Assembly: GCF_003473485.1 (NCBI RefSeq)
Contig: NC_053045.1
Location: forward strand, 53,052,494-53,116,493
DNA length: 64,000 nucleotides
Direction of reading: 5' to 3'
Source: Medicago truncatula
Lineage: Eukaryota; Streptophyta; Magnoliopsida; Fabales; Fabaceae
Shown here piece after piece: positions 11,848 through 24,900 of the stretch; positions within the stretch are counted from its first letter, which is position 1, and every line of letters begins with the position of its first letter. A program made the position numbers and the translations under genes. The notes beneath the pieces are model-generated. The model did no database searches, had not been told where the DNA came from, and was given only the letters and a program-made list of their open reading frames with translations.

Positions 11848-13980
11848 TCATACATTAAGTTTGTCCATCTCCCTCCTTAGAGCATTAGCCCTAACCAAGC
11901 TTCCAATGGTGTTGATAGCCAACTTGATATCTTCCAATGGACTCCCAGGCACAACAGTCTTGTACAGATAACTATCAAATGTCATCTTCTGCACATATTC
12001 ATCAGCACACATTTCAACAAAAGCTTCCCTAGCAGGATTGGACCTATAGAACACCTTCTGAAGAATATCCAAAACCTTGTAAGTAGGCCAGTAAGTCTTG
12101 TCCCATTTCTCCAAATATTTCCTCAAATCCCCTTCTTCAACCATCCTCTTTCCATTCGCCGAACCCTGCACAATTGCCTCTGCACACATCCTCCCACTCT
12201 TGGCTGCAAAATAGATTCCTTCTCCGGAACATTTGGTCACGTAGCCAGCAGCATCACCCACAAGCGCGACCCTCCCTGACAATCTTCGTGGCCTTGGATG
12301 TTCCGGTATAGGGTGAGCCTCCACGCGGATAATCTTGCCCCCTAAGATCTTGTCCTCGGCTCTTTTCCTTGTTGCTAGTTGGAACTTCTTGATGTCTCCC
12401 TTGTGTGTCACAGTTCCGGTGCCGACAGCAACATGGTCACATTTCGGGAATACCCAACCATAGAAATCAGGAGAAACGTCGTCGCCCACGTACATCTCCG
12501 CAAGATCCTCATAGTAAGCCATTTTATCATCCGGGATTTTTATCCTCTCCTGAGAAAATTAAACATGCCATCAAAATGAAACATTCTAATGCTAAGTGTC
12601 TGTTCAATCACAAAGTAAACTACATCTAATTGACTAAGAGTGAATCACAAATTTAATCTTTAAATAGAAGATGTGACAACTTGGACTTAAAATTATAACA
12701 ACTTTGGATCACATTAGTCTGAGGCAAATGAGTAAATGAGACCAATGACAAAGTTGACAAACACAAAGGGACTAATGCATCAAGTTTTGTTCAATCTCAA
12801 TGATGTTTTAGTGTTTCGTTAATTTAAATTCACTGACCCTCTACATGACAAAATATAATTTAATCTCTAATTAAATGACAATGTCCTAAACACAAATTTA
12901 AAACTCAATTAACTTTGCAACAACACAGAAAAAGAAACCGAGAAATGGACATTGAGTTTAGCATACAATTTTGTACAGGATCCCTGAAATGCAATACTAC
13001 ATCTGTTCATGATCTTTGGCCTTTGAGATTTGGACACACATGATGATTAAGGAGTCATAATAAATTTAGACAATTATAGACTTATTTACCCTTAATCATT
13101 TAGTAAAACTAAAATAACAACACTAATGTGATAGACTATTTCTTCAATATCAGGAATGTTTTAAAAGTCCCTTAATTTTAAGAGCAAATTCTTACATCTT
13201 ACTACAATTTAAAGATTAAATTGGTAATTTACTTAAACTTTACTAGTAATAGGAAAAAGAAACAGAGCAAGCGAAAATTGTAGAAGAACAAACCTGAAAT
13301 GCAATAGCATATTCATAATCACCAGCATCAATAGACTTAGCAACTCTAGAATTAGCTCCATCAGCACCAATAACAACATCAACTTCCAAAGTAGTTTTTT
13401 CACCAACCCCACCAGTTTTCCCATCATAAGAAGAATAATGAAGAACATAAGGAGCATTCTTTTCTTTAGGAATATCCATTTTCAAAAACAACCCATTAAT
13501 AATATTCGCTCCATTTTCCTTAGCCCTATTTCTAAGATAATCATCAAGCACCTCACGCCTCACCATACCAATATACTCATGAGACTTAAGTGTCCTACCA
13601 ATGTCGACGGCGACATTCGACGGAGAAATCATCTTCATCTTGGTAACACGGCGGTCTATGATGTCTAGTGGAAGGTCGAACTCACCAACCATGCATAGAG
13701 GAATGGCTCCTCCACATGGTTTGCAGTTGTCCATTTTACGTTCAATGAGGAAGGTTTCTATGCCACCTTTTGCAAGTGTTTCTGCTGCTGCACCTCCAGC
13801 TGGACCACCGCCGATGACGGCAACACGGAGGTTTCGGCCATCGATTTTTGGGCTGGTTGCTGCAGCGACGACGGTGAACTTGCGGCGGTGGGTGATGGGT
13901 TTGGGGCGGTAGGAGAATTGGGGGGTTTCTGGTGAGGAAATGCGGAGGCCGAGGAAGGATTTGAGGGCGATGGAGCTCAT
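11848..13980 (-). CDS. CHLP: Geranylgeranyl diphosphate/chlorophyll geranylgeranyl reductase, chloroplastic
   Basis: Two exons, 13980-13294 and 12549-11848, encode 462 residues; the 744-bp intron uses CAG|GTTTGT and TTCTCAG|GAG, phase 0, joining AIAFQ to ERIKIPDDK. The enzyme reduces the geranylgeranyl chain to phytyl with NADPH, supplying chlorophyll, tocopherol and phylloquinone synthesis in chloroplasts. Evidence: a Ser-rich transit peptide (about 45 residues), the FAD-binding dinucleotide motif VAVIGGGPAGGAAAETLAKGG at about 53-73, CKPCGGAIP, the flavoprotein block DVVIGADGANSRVAK, and in exon 2 YGWVFPKCDHVAVGTGT and LVGDAAGYVTKCSGEGI, a family hallmark. Family members are about 460-470 residues. 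The Arabidopsis orthologue is At1g74470 (from memory), neighbour of a GDSL gene as here. Confidence 0.95.
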
Positions 13981-14725
13981 GGTGGTTGAGTGAAAGTGTG
14001 GGGGTTTGAAATTTTGTGGTGTTGTGTTTTATTGGAATGGTGGATATGGTTTGTGATTTGTGGGAGTTTATGGCCGTTGGATGGATGAGATGAAGAGTGG
14101 AGATTTCATGTGGATAGATTTTGGGATCATGGATTCTGGTCCTTTGCTTGTCTGTTTCTACTTTTGAGTTGAAGACTTGAATTTGTGGTGATGTTTCTTT
14201 TTTGAGTGGCTTATGTTTTGCCACGTTATTGTTGCTATAAGTGGTGTTTCTTTAACTCATCTTTTCTTGCATTCAATGTAACTTTGACGAATGTTGACGA
14301 CATCGGTTTACATTAATTCACCGTTTCAACGAACTACAGACACATCACACCAGTTACAAATCACCAAGCACAAGTACTATGATTCATGTTTTAACTTCAT
14401 TTTACACTTAAAAATAAAACTAGTTCAAAGGAGTAGTTGCAAATGGTTCTCATCTTGTTTTTTTTACTGGTGATTCTGATCTTGTTAAGTTATTTGTGTA
14501 CTTATGTTATTATGCAGGGAATGTGAATCCTCCTATGTCCATAATTGTACATTTTGTTAAGGCGTGCTCTTAGATTGTTTTCTTTAGCATTGGATTTCAG
14601 CATAATTAAAAGGTGGAATGTTTTGATAAGAATAAAAGAATGTGAATCATTATGAATTTGTAAAAAGATTTATCATTCTTGGTAGCCGATCATACTTATA
14701 GAGCCTATTTTTGGGAAATACTTGT
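13981..14725. other. CHLP upstream region
   Basis: Contains the CHLP leader and promoter (minus strand). The open frame 13742-14224 on the minus strand is an out-of-frame shadow of CHLP exon 1 plus leader. No other gene is seen. Confidence 0.5.
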
Positions 14726-14727
14726 AA

Positions 14728-15553
14728 AATACCAAAATACCTCCTCTGCAGTTAACTGCCGAGAAATTCATAAGCCGGCTGCAGTTAACTACCGAGGAAA
14801 ACTTCGATAGTTAACTGCCGAGGAAACTTCAAAAATAACTTCATCGGCACTTAAGTACCGAGGAGTTGTAAACACCACACCCTTCTTTCTTCATTGTCTT
14901 CTTCACAAATATCCCAATCTTGTAGTTTCTTCTCTATACTTTTCCTTTTTGCAATCTTAATTATTCCTTCTCAATTATAACATTGTATAAAGCTATTGAT
15001 TTCATAGGCTATTATGAATCATAGAGATACTCATGCACCACTCTGATTTCCTGTGCTGATAACTTTCTCATACCCATTATTTTTTTGAGCCTTTTATTCC
15101 TTCAATTATCATAGTTCTTTTGATCAACGTCACACCCTTTTATTTCCTTCATTTTTCTGATGGTTCTCCCATCAACAATTAACTTGTGTCAATTTTCTGA
15201 ACAGTTTTCTTCAATTCATTTTCCAATTTATTTGTTTCAATGAATCTAATAGAATTTACAATCTTTAATTTGTGTTCGGAGGTGGATTTTGTTGCTCTTC
15301 TTCTGTTATCTCTTGCAAAGTGTAGCACACTGTTTGATTTGGAAGAAGAAGAAAAGTGAAGTTTGTGGTTGTGAAAGAAAGAAAACAAAAAAAGCTATTG
15401 AAGTGGAAGAAGAAGAACACGTTTTTTTCCTTCCTTTTTTTTCATTCCTTCGGCAGTTAACGGTCGAGGTTTTCCTCGGTAGTTAACTGCAGTCGGTTAT
15501 TGAATTCCTCGGCAGTTAACTGCCGAAGCAACAAAAACGTATTTTACTTGTGT
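14728..15553. mobile_element. Inverted-repeat element bounded by CGGCAGTTAACTGCCG clusters
   Basis: The left end (ACTTGTAAAATACC, then GCAGTTAACTGCCGAG, AATTCATAAGCCGGCTGCAG, TTAACTACCGAGGA) matches the reverse complement of the right end (ACAAGTAAAATACG, CGGCAGTTAACTGCCGAGGA, ATTCAATAACCGACTGCAG, TTAACTACCGAGGA) over about 90 bp. The core between is AT-rich without a recognisable gene (the frame at 15289-15486 is low complexity). No target duplication could be fixed. Similarity between this right end and the cluster at 1280-1480 shows it is a family. Superfamily unknown. Confidence 0.6.
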
Positions 15554-15789
15554 GCCTTAACCTTATGCAATGTGTCACTAGCAATTCTCAAATATTTTTC
15601 TATCAATGTTGCAAGTTGTGAAGAATTGGTCGAATGAAGTTTTGTCATTTGAAAAATATAGTTAAATTTCTTTAGTTTCAGAAATTTTGAAAGTAAATAT
15701 TTTGATAAGGATTTGATGTAGATTTGAAGTTAGATTTTGATTTTGGTTATTTGTTTTTAAATCAAATGTTTTGGATGATATAAATTTAA

Positions 15790-16051
15790 GGGTTAAATAT
15801 GTTTTAACTCCCTACAAAATTACAAACTTTTAAGTTGAATCTCTACAAAATATATATTTACTTTTAGTCTCTATTTGCATTTTATATCGATGGATTATTT
15901 TGGAGGACTAAAAGTATTCATTTTTTATAAAAAAAAAAAAGTTTAAAATAGGGACCATTCTTATAAATTACAATATTATGGAGTATTACAATTTTATAGA
16001 GACTAAATTAAAAATTTATGATTTTGAAGGGACTAAAAACATACTCCACCC
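15790..16051. mobile_element. Short Mutator-type MITE (262 bp)
   Basis: Ends GGGTTAAATATGTTTTAACT and (reverse complement of right end) GGGTGGAGTATGTTTTTAGT form imperfect terminal inverted repeats with internal CCCTACAAAATTACAAAC / GTAATTT-type arms. Perfect 9-bp target duplications TAAATTTAA lie at 15781-15789 and 16052-16060, pointing to the Mutator superfamily. Confidence 0.8.
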
Positions 16052-16348
16052 TAAATTTAAAATATTCATATCATATCTTATAGTTTAATTTCTATATGAA
16101 ATTAAAATTGATTTACATTATTTCGTAATAAGCCAAATATAAAGTATGTTTTATTTTGCTCAAAGAATCATCTGGTATATATGTAAATCAAATTGTAGTA
16201 TGAATACTTTTGGCATATATAGATTCAATTTTTATTTGATTCAAAATTGAATATTTAGTTTATAACATGATTATGATATGAGAGTTTATTTTTTGATGGA
16301 AATGACATGAGTTTATTGCTATTAAGTTTTCAACAATAATATATATTT

Positions 16349-17245
16349 GGGTTAATAGTGTTTTTCAGCTCTGTAATATAGGTTATTTTCGGTTTTCGTC
16401 CCTATAAAATTTTCGGTTTGAATTGCATCTTTGTAAAACTTTTTTTTTCCGGAAAACACCCCTCCCTCATCCAACTTAGCAAATTCGCTTACGTGGCGCT
16501 GATTTGACTTTTTTTTTTCATTTTTTTTTAATTGGCCATGTGTAAAAAATATATCCATATCAGATTTTATTTTTAAAATATTTAAAAAATAAAAAAAATC
16601 CAAAAAAACATAAAAATATTCAGTTTTTTTTCCAAAAATTTAAAAAATCGAAAATTAATTTTTAAAAAATTCAAAAAAATATTAAGATTTTTTTTGAAAT
16701 ATAAAAAAACAAAAAAAAAAGTCATATTTGTTTCCAAAAATTTTAAAAATCGAAAAAAAAAAAAGATTTTATTTTTCAAAAATTAGAAAAAAATCAGAAA
16801 ATATAATCATATTTTTTTTAAAATATTTTAAAAAATTCTGGAATTTAGTTTTCAAAATAAAAAAAAGCAAATTTTCAAAATTACAAAAGAGGTCAGATAA
16901 ATCTGAAATTTTTTTAAAAATCTGTATACAAATATTGAAAAAAGTCAGATTTTTTATTCGAAAATTTTATTCCACAATTTTAATAAAATATTGAGAAAAA
17001 AATCATTTCATTCCACAAATATAAGATTTATGATTTCTACCTCCTCTAAGGAAATGCTTAATTCTAGGAAAAATGAAATTTCCACGACTTTTTTAAAACC
17101 CTCTAAATTTGTATTCAGATTTTTAAAAATTATATTTTTTTCCAGAATGTTTTTAAAAAATCTGACCTTTTTTTAATTTTGAAAATTTACTTTTTTTGTA
17201 TTTTGAAAATATTAATAATTTTTTAAAATCTTTTTAATCTTTTTA
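16349..17245 (+). mobile_element. Partial Mutator-like element of the GGGTTAATAGTG family
   Basis: The left end GGGTTAATAGTGTTTTTC, the CTGTAATATAG and CTTACGTGGCG blocks match the left arm of the elements at 51904 and 5280. A long A/T-rich body follows, typical of the family. The matching right end (CTATTAACCC) is not found, so the element is truncated or diverged; its right limit is a guess. Confidence 0.6.
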
Positions 17246-17472
17246 ATATGATCCATTTTTTTGTAAGGGATCCATATCACAATTATTTGAAAATTGACTG
17301 AAAGTTTGCATCCATTTCAGTGTTTGGATTGTGTATGCTTGACCCGGATTTGCAATACTTGTTAGCCTGCGTTTCTTTGGCAAATAAAATATCACACTTG
17401 TTAATATGTTTTGTATATGTGCGTGGGATTTGCTAACGCGCATTCGCTTAAAATTAGAAAGATGTATTAGCA

Positions 17473-18080
17473 AATATAAACCAAATACAATACAAATATC
17501 TTATAAAAAGCCACAATTCTCAAAGTTTCTTATATGAGCTTATAACATGATAAGCAAGACATTTATCGAGAATTTTGTAGAATAAACCATAGATTTATTT
17601 TTTTTCTAAGAAGATTACAAATAAAAGGAAAGTCAATGAGACACCTCACCTCTAAAGCATGTCTTCCCAAGATTCTTAATTTCCTAATCTTTGAGGCTTT
17701 GATTGTTTATGTGAGCATAAATAGATCAAGAATGACCCTATAAAGAGTTTCACTTTTAATCTTATAAAATGATTTTATAAAGGTTAGTTAAACTTTACGA
17801 TGTCCTATGAACACAACTCAATTGGTAAAGATATGTCGTTCGAGTTTGAATATTGAATTTTTCACTTATTCAATTTAAGAGATAAATTTTTAACCATTAA
17901 ATTAGTTGAAGAAAAAAAAACATCAATATAAAACGAGAATTAAAACTATGATATAAGTGTTCCACTTTGAAAAATAAAAGGTTCACCTAAAACCTTGGTC
18001 ATGTGACACATTCCAACATTTAATTACATCAAGTAGATATCTATGGTCATTATTTCCTGTAAAAAAAATCTTGTTTGACT
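17473..18080 (+). repeat. 0.6-kb dispersed direct repeat, copy A
   Basis: Nearly the same sequence occurs at about 31055-31675, starting ATATAAACCAAATAC and ending ATCTTGTTTGACTT. It includes GCATGTCTTCCCAAGATTC and a degenerate SINE-like block (A-box-like ACTCAATTGGTAAAGA at about 17820, B-box-like GTTCGAGTTTGAAT at about 17838). No coding potential. It lies just upstream of the membrane-protein gene. Confidence 0.8.
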
Positions 18081-18364
18081 TATACTTTTTTAATTTGTTT
18101 AATAGAGTAGAAATATGAACCCACTTTTGATTAAAACAAAAACATATGAGGGTGGTTGGTGGTGGTACTTATGATACCAAGAGCAAAACAAAAACAACAA
18201 TTGTGCACTTGTACTCCATCTTTTTTGAAATGGAAATAATGAAATGAAGATAGAGTCTTTTCTTCTTCCACTAAAGAATCCCAAATTAGCAATGAAGAGG
18301 AATTGCAACGATGCTATCAGTATTTATACATTCCCCCGCATTCGTATGCTGTAACTTTGCCGCA

Positions 18365-18897
18365 ATGGATTCTCCTCCCTCCTCCATTGTCGTCCTTCTC
18401 ATTGCGCTCGCGATGGCCACCTGTTGCTTCGCCACTCACCGTTTCAAAGCACCCGCGCATGTTGTTCTTCCTGATGAAATGGTGCTTTCTGGGCCACCGT
18501 CGCCATATTCATCTGACAGTGAGGCAGCATACTTGTTTGTTTTGTATTCATTAAACGGTTGCTTCTTCTTCTACCAACCATTTCATCATCGTTTGCTGTT
18601 GCAATATGTGGAACTGGAATCTCTCTCTACTTCTTCTTCTTCAATTGCTACTTGTTTCTTCTGTTTCTGCTAAGATTAAGAGATACACACTCACTGGTAT
18701 GATTCATTTCTCTTAAATGACTATTTTGTTCAATGTTGATTCACCAACTTCATGCATGCATCTGTCAAATTAGTACCATATAGATTATGTCATCAAGGCT
18801 GGCCTAAGGGTAAGGCGACCCAAGCTCTCGCTTTCGGCCCCTGACTTTTGGATTTAGAATAAAGGTCTCACAATAGACAAAATTGTGTGTGTGCGCG

Positions 18898-18933
<36 letters not shown>

Positions 18934-21900
18934 ACACAACAAATGAATTATACAACTTGGTCGTGAAGCAAAGATGGTAGACGCGAACTTTATGATGCTT
19001 ACAACATAGGTTCAACACTTCCACTTATATAATGCAATAATTTATTTTTCTTTTTAATTGCAATTTTTTTTATAAAACCTATGAATTTATATTAATTACT
19101 CGTTAAAAAAACCTCATATTATAGTCCGTTTTAGGCCTCAAAATATGTTGAGCCGGCTGTATGTCATAGTGATGGCCGAGTGAGAATCCAATCTTATGAA
19201 GAATTGTGTATATATTGAATGATTTTAAGAAGGTAAATAGTATTTTTTTTTCATGAATTTTGGGGAGAGTGAGTATTTAAAAGGTTAATTAGCTAGAGCA
19301 TGCATAAATAATGAATCCTGAAACTTGTTGATTGTATAAGAACTTCTCAAGAATTGGTTAGATTGTTGTGTTGCCATAAATACAGTTTCATAGTGTGTTG
19401 ATTGTCTTAGATTATGTTTAGAACAAGTAAACATTCTCTTGACCTAAAATGATGCTAACAATGAATTCGAAATACTTTTTGGGCTGATGGAATTGGAACA
19501 AATTTTTTTCTTTCTTTTAGGTGCTGAAATGTAGAAAAATGGCCACAATAGTGGATTTGATGCATGCCAAGGTCTGAATTGTGTCAAAATGGTTTGAAAA
19601 ATCTCTAGCACTGATGTCCAGGACATTGGCTTCGATGCAAGGGTCTGGGCTGCCTAATTTGGACGACCCGTCATGGTTTCAATGGTCCCAAATAAATTCT
19701 AACTCTTATTATCATCATCATTATCTTAGCTCTTCTAACTTGTAAGGATAGAGAGAATGTATAGGTTGGTATTAAAAGTCCATTAAGTTTCTAGTCAACC
19801 TTATGTTAATTAGGTTAATGTTGATAAGTTAGATAGTGTTGGAAATGTTGAATAAGATTGATACACACACACAATGGAATCCTTGATTGTTATTCTATCT
19901 TCAGGGTTCATAGAAACATTTTTTACACTAAGCATCTTGCAAATTACTTGTCTTTGAACATTTCAACTACTTCAGGGTTCATTGATTGTTATTCTATCTT
20001 CAGGGAAGTCCGCCATCTGTCACTCCCAGATATCACGGGCACACCTACGACAAGTCGGACTACAACCCAGACCGTCAGAACTGGGTGGTCCCTCTTATTG
20101 TAGGTGCCGTGATTATGGGGATCATCTTGGTCAAATTATTATGCATCCGCTATATTCGCATTTATCCACTGGCAACAGTAGAGCAGGTGGAGTTGACAGC
20201 TCCTGCTGTCCAAAGTCCTCCGATTTTTCCAGATGCCCCATCACCTAGGTAAGATTATCTAACTAGCTTATTCTATTAGTTCTGTGCTAAGGTATGTATT
20301 GCATTGTACTTGCAATACATATGAGGTACTCTAGCATCTTTAATATGGCTTGAATAATACATACAAGCCACACACACACACTCTCTCTCTCTCTCTCTCT
20401 CTCCCTCTATAACACCCCGTTACCCAAAAACAATTATATAACAAATATTCATCAGAGTAGTTCCACCACGGGCATGTTACACGTCATTTCAAAATTTCTT
20501 AAATAGAAAATAAAACTATTTAATTAAAACAACTTGATAAAATATGAAAACATAGCAGCGGAATAGTTTTCAAATCAATAACATCGTGAACATCCAACAA
20601 CAGTTTATGGCACTAAAGGCCTCAGCATAAGTTAACAACATTGTACCATAAAAGGCTTCACATCAATAATTCCAAAATTGATACATAAGGAATGAGAATA
20701 AATATAACTAAATCCCATCCCGTACGTATCAGAGCCCTAGACAGTTGAGCCACCATTCCTAATAATCTTTATTACCTGCAAGTTACCCATACGAAGGGCA
20801 ACATTTTCAAGCAGAAGGGGTGAGATTCACAATCAATAATAATAATATATAATTCATCAAATGCATCTAACAACTTAAACTCCATCAATTAGTAATAATA
20901 ATTCTTTTAACGACTCCTAAACCATATCACGTACTCATCATATCAACAGTCATAAATCGATATCATAAACAACATCATAACAACATCATTTAACTTCATA
21001 ATCAACATCTTAATTCGTATTAACATTCTCCACCAAGCACCTTATTAACAACTCATGAATAGAGGACAACTTAGCAACTATACGTAACATCATCATTTCA
21101 TAATAATTATTCATCAAACATTCCATTAGCAATTCATGAATAAAAGACAACTTATCAACTTGACATAACCCTCATCAAGTACATTTAACAACTCATAGGT
21201 AACCTCATGTAATATCATAACAACCCCACATTCAACATCATAAAAGATCATCATAACCTCGTCATACTCATCAACATAAACAACGTAAGAGTACACCACC
21301 TCTTATAACAGACAATCAAAGTAAGAGTACACTACCTCTTAGAAAAACAATAAAGTAAGAGTACACCACCTCTTATAACAACGACAAGTAAGAGTACACC
21401 ACCTCTTAGAAAGACAGTAAAGTAAGAGTACACCACCTCTTATAACAACGACAAGTAAGAGTACACCACCTCTTAGAAAGACAGTAAAGTAAGAGTACAC
21501 CACCTCTTATAACAACGACAAGTAAGAGTACACCACCTCTTATAAAGACGACAAGTAAGAGTACACCACCTCTTATAAAGACAACACGTAAGAGTACACC
21601 ACCTCTTATAGAAACATCTAACCTGATCAATCACCAACAACAGATACAACTACGACTTCAACAACAACACCAACGATGATAACAACATCGACAATTTGCA
21701 TAATTTACTTATGACTCATTCGGCAACGTACAACCCAGCACGCTTACAATTTAAACCAACATTCACATCTTAACTAAGATCCAACAGCAACACTAGTAGC
21801 ACATAGACATCCCAAAATATGACAATACCAAATGATAATCAACACTGCTTAAACATCATACATTTTCCACATAAGGCATATAGTTATTTCACATAACCAA

Positions 21901-24900
21901 CAACATTAATCATCTTAATTTCAGATTCTCTGAAGAACATTAATATTATAAACAACTTCGTTTCTACCCCAAGGACCAACTCACAACTTAGGATAAATAC
22001 TCTTAAACACCTTAATTGAACCCCTAGTACTTCTAGTTTTTAGCCTTGAAATTATCCGATAAGTTTTGGATTAACTTAGAAACGGTTTTGCTAAATTTTC
22101 ATAAAATTTCACTAAGACCTCCTTGGAGTATTTTGATCATATCTCAAAAACTAAACATCATTTTCACGCCAAACCAAAGCCATTGGAAAGCTAACAAAAT
22201 TATCTACAACTTTCATGTTTACACCAAAGACCAATTCAAAACAGAAACGTGTGAAAAAGACGCAAGAATGCAAAATAGGGAATGCTGTCAAAGTCAAGCT
22301 CGCGAGGCGAGTAAGTTTACTCGCTGTGGCGAGTTGCGACAGACAACTCTACGGGAACAGACCAGTTTCCAGCCAAAAACCCAATTTTTCATCCACCCAA
22401 ACCCCAAATTTGATAGGAAACTTAACCTATGATTATTCTACAACCTGAACATCAATTCTTAACACAATTTCAATGGTTTCTACACTTTTCAATTCAAAAA
22501 TCAATAATCAAAACCTAATCCCAATTATCCAACCTAAGAACAACATGTTAAATCATAAATTCAGAATTTATACACTATGATTACTGAATGTTAGCATCAC
22601 CCTTACCTTAATTCAGATGAACAAAGCTCTACAAATCTGATTCTCTTCACCTGGCTCTCCCTTGGTTCTCTTGCTTTCTCTTGTTTTCTCCCAAAACTGA
22701 TGTACGTGAAAAACAGTTTCTCCCTGACTTCTCCCTTTTTCTTAACTCCCCACTTATTTCAATTTTAACTCCCCAATTAATTCTATTAATTAACCCCACA
22801 ACTTCAATAATTACTAATTCCCACTTATTCTATTAAATAGTAAAATAACTCATTTAATAAAATATAACACACCACATAATCCACATAACAATATAAAATC
22901 ATATATAAAAAGACTCTAAATCAACCAATAATAATTAAATAAAATTGGGGCGTTACAACTCTCCCCAACTTAAAGAATTTTCGTCCTCGAAAATATACCT
23001 CGAAAACATATCCCTGCACCACAAACAACAATCAGGACGACAAAAGACAGTTTAAAGTTGACACACTACACTACGTGGCTCAACACGACTCTACTACATG
23101 GCCGGACGGACCAACCTGCTCTGATACCAATTATAACACCCCGTTACCCAAAAACAATTATATAACAAATATTCATCAGAGTAGTTCCACCACGGGCATG
23201 TTACACGTCATTTCAAAATTTCTTAAATAGAAAATAAAACTATTTAATTAAAACAACTTGATAAAATATGAAAACATAGCAGCGGAATAGTTTTCAAATC
23301 AATAACATCGTGAACATCCAACAACAGTTTATGGCACTAAAGGCCTCAGCATAAGTTAACAACATTGTACCATAAAAGGCTTCACATCAATAATTCCAAA
23401 ATTGATACATAAGGAATGAGAATAAATATAACTAAATCCCATCCCGTACGTATCAGAGCCCTAGACAGTTGAGCCACCATTCCTAATAATCTTTATTACC
23501 TGCAAGTTACCCATACGAAGGGCAACATTTTCAAGCAGAAGGGGTGAGATTCACAATCAATAATAATAATATATAATTCATCAAATGCATCTAACAACTT
23601 AAACTCCATCAATTAGTAATAATAATTCTTTTAACGACTCCTAAACCATATCACGTACTCATCATATCAACAGTCATAAATCGATATCATAAACAACATC
23701 ATAACAACATCATTTAACTTCATAATCAACATCTTAATTCGTATTAACATTCTCCACCAAGCACCTTATTAACAACTCATGAATAGAGGACAACTTAGCA
23801 ACTATACGTAACATCATCATTTCATAATAATTATTCATCAAACATTCCATTAGCAATTCATGAATAAAAGACAACTTATCAACTTGACATAACCCTCATC
23901 AAGTACATTTAACAACTCATAGGTAACCTCATGTAATATCATAACAACCCCACATTCAACATCATAAAAGATCATCATAACCTCGTCATACTCATCAACA
24001 TAAACAACGTAAGAGTACACCACCTCTTATAACAGACAATCAAAGTAAGAGTACACTACCTCTTAGAAAAACAATAAAGTAAGAGTACACCACCTCTTAT
24101 AACAACGACAAGTAAGAGTACACCACCTCTTAGAAAGACAGTAAAGTAAGAGTACATCACCTCTTATAACAACGACAAGTAAGAGTACACCACCTCTTAG
24201 AAAGACAGTAAAGTAAGAGTACACCACCTCTTATAACAACGACAAGTAAGAGTACACCACCTCTTATAAAGACGACAAGTAAGAGTACACCACCTCTTAT
24301 AAAGACAACACGTAAGAGTACACCACCTCTTATAGAAACATCTAACCTGATCAATCACCAACAACAGATACAACTACGACTTCAACAACAACACCAACGA
24401 TGATAACAACATCGACAATTTGCATAATTTACTTATGACTCATTCGGCAACGTACAACCCAGCACGCTTACAATTTAAACCAACATTCACATCTTAACTA
24501 AGATCCAACAGCAACACTAGTAGCACATAGACATCCCAAAATATGACAATACCAAATGATAATCAACACTGCTTAAACATCATACATTTTCCACATAAGG
24601 CATATAGTTATTTCACATAACCAACAACATTAATCATCTTAATTTCAGATTCTCTGAAGAACATTAATATTATAAACAACTTCGTTTCTACCCCAAGGAC
24701 CAACTCACAACTTAGGATAAATACTCTTAAACACCTTAATTGAACCCCTAGTACTTCTAGTTTTTAGCCTTGAAATTATCCGATAAGTTTTGGATTAACT
24801 TAGAAACGGTTTTGCTAAATTTTCATAAAATTTCACTAAGACCTCCTTGGAGTATTTTGATCATATCTCAAAAACTAAACATCATTTTCACGCCAAACCA

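Noticed and set aside
13742-14224. 160-codon minus-strand frame over the CHLP start
   Set aside because: Out-of-frame shadow of CHLP exon 1 with a low-complexity Pro/His/Arg product.
16582-17176. Phe/Lys-rich open frames
   Set aside because: Products of an A/T-rich transposon body; no plausible protein.
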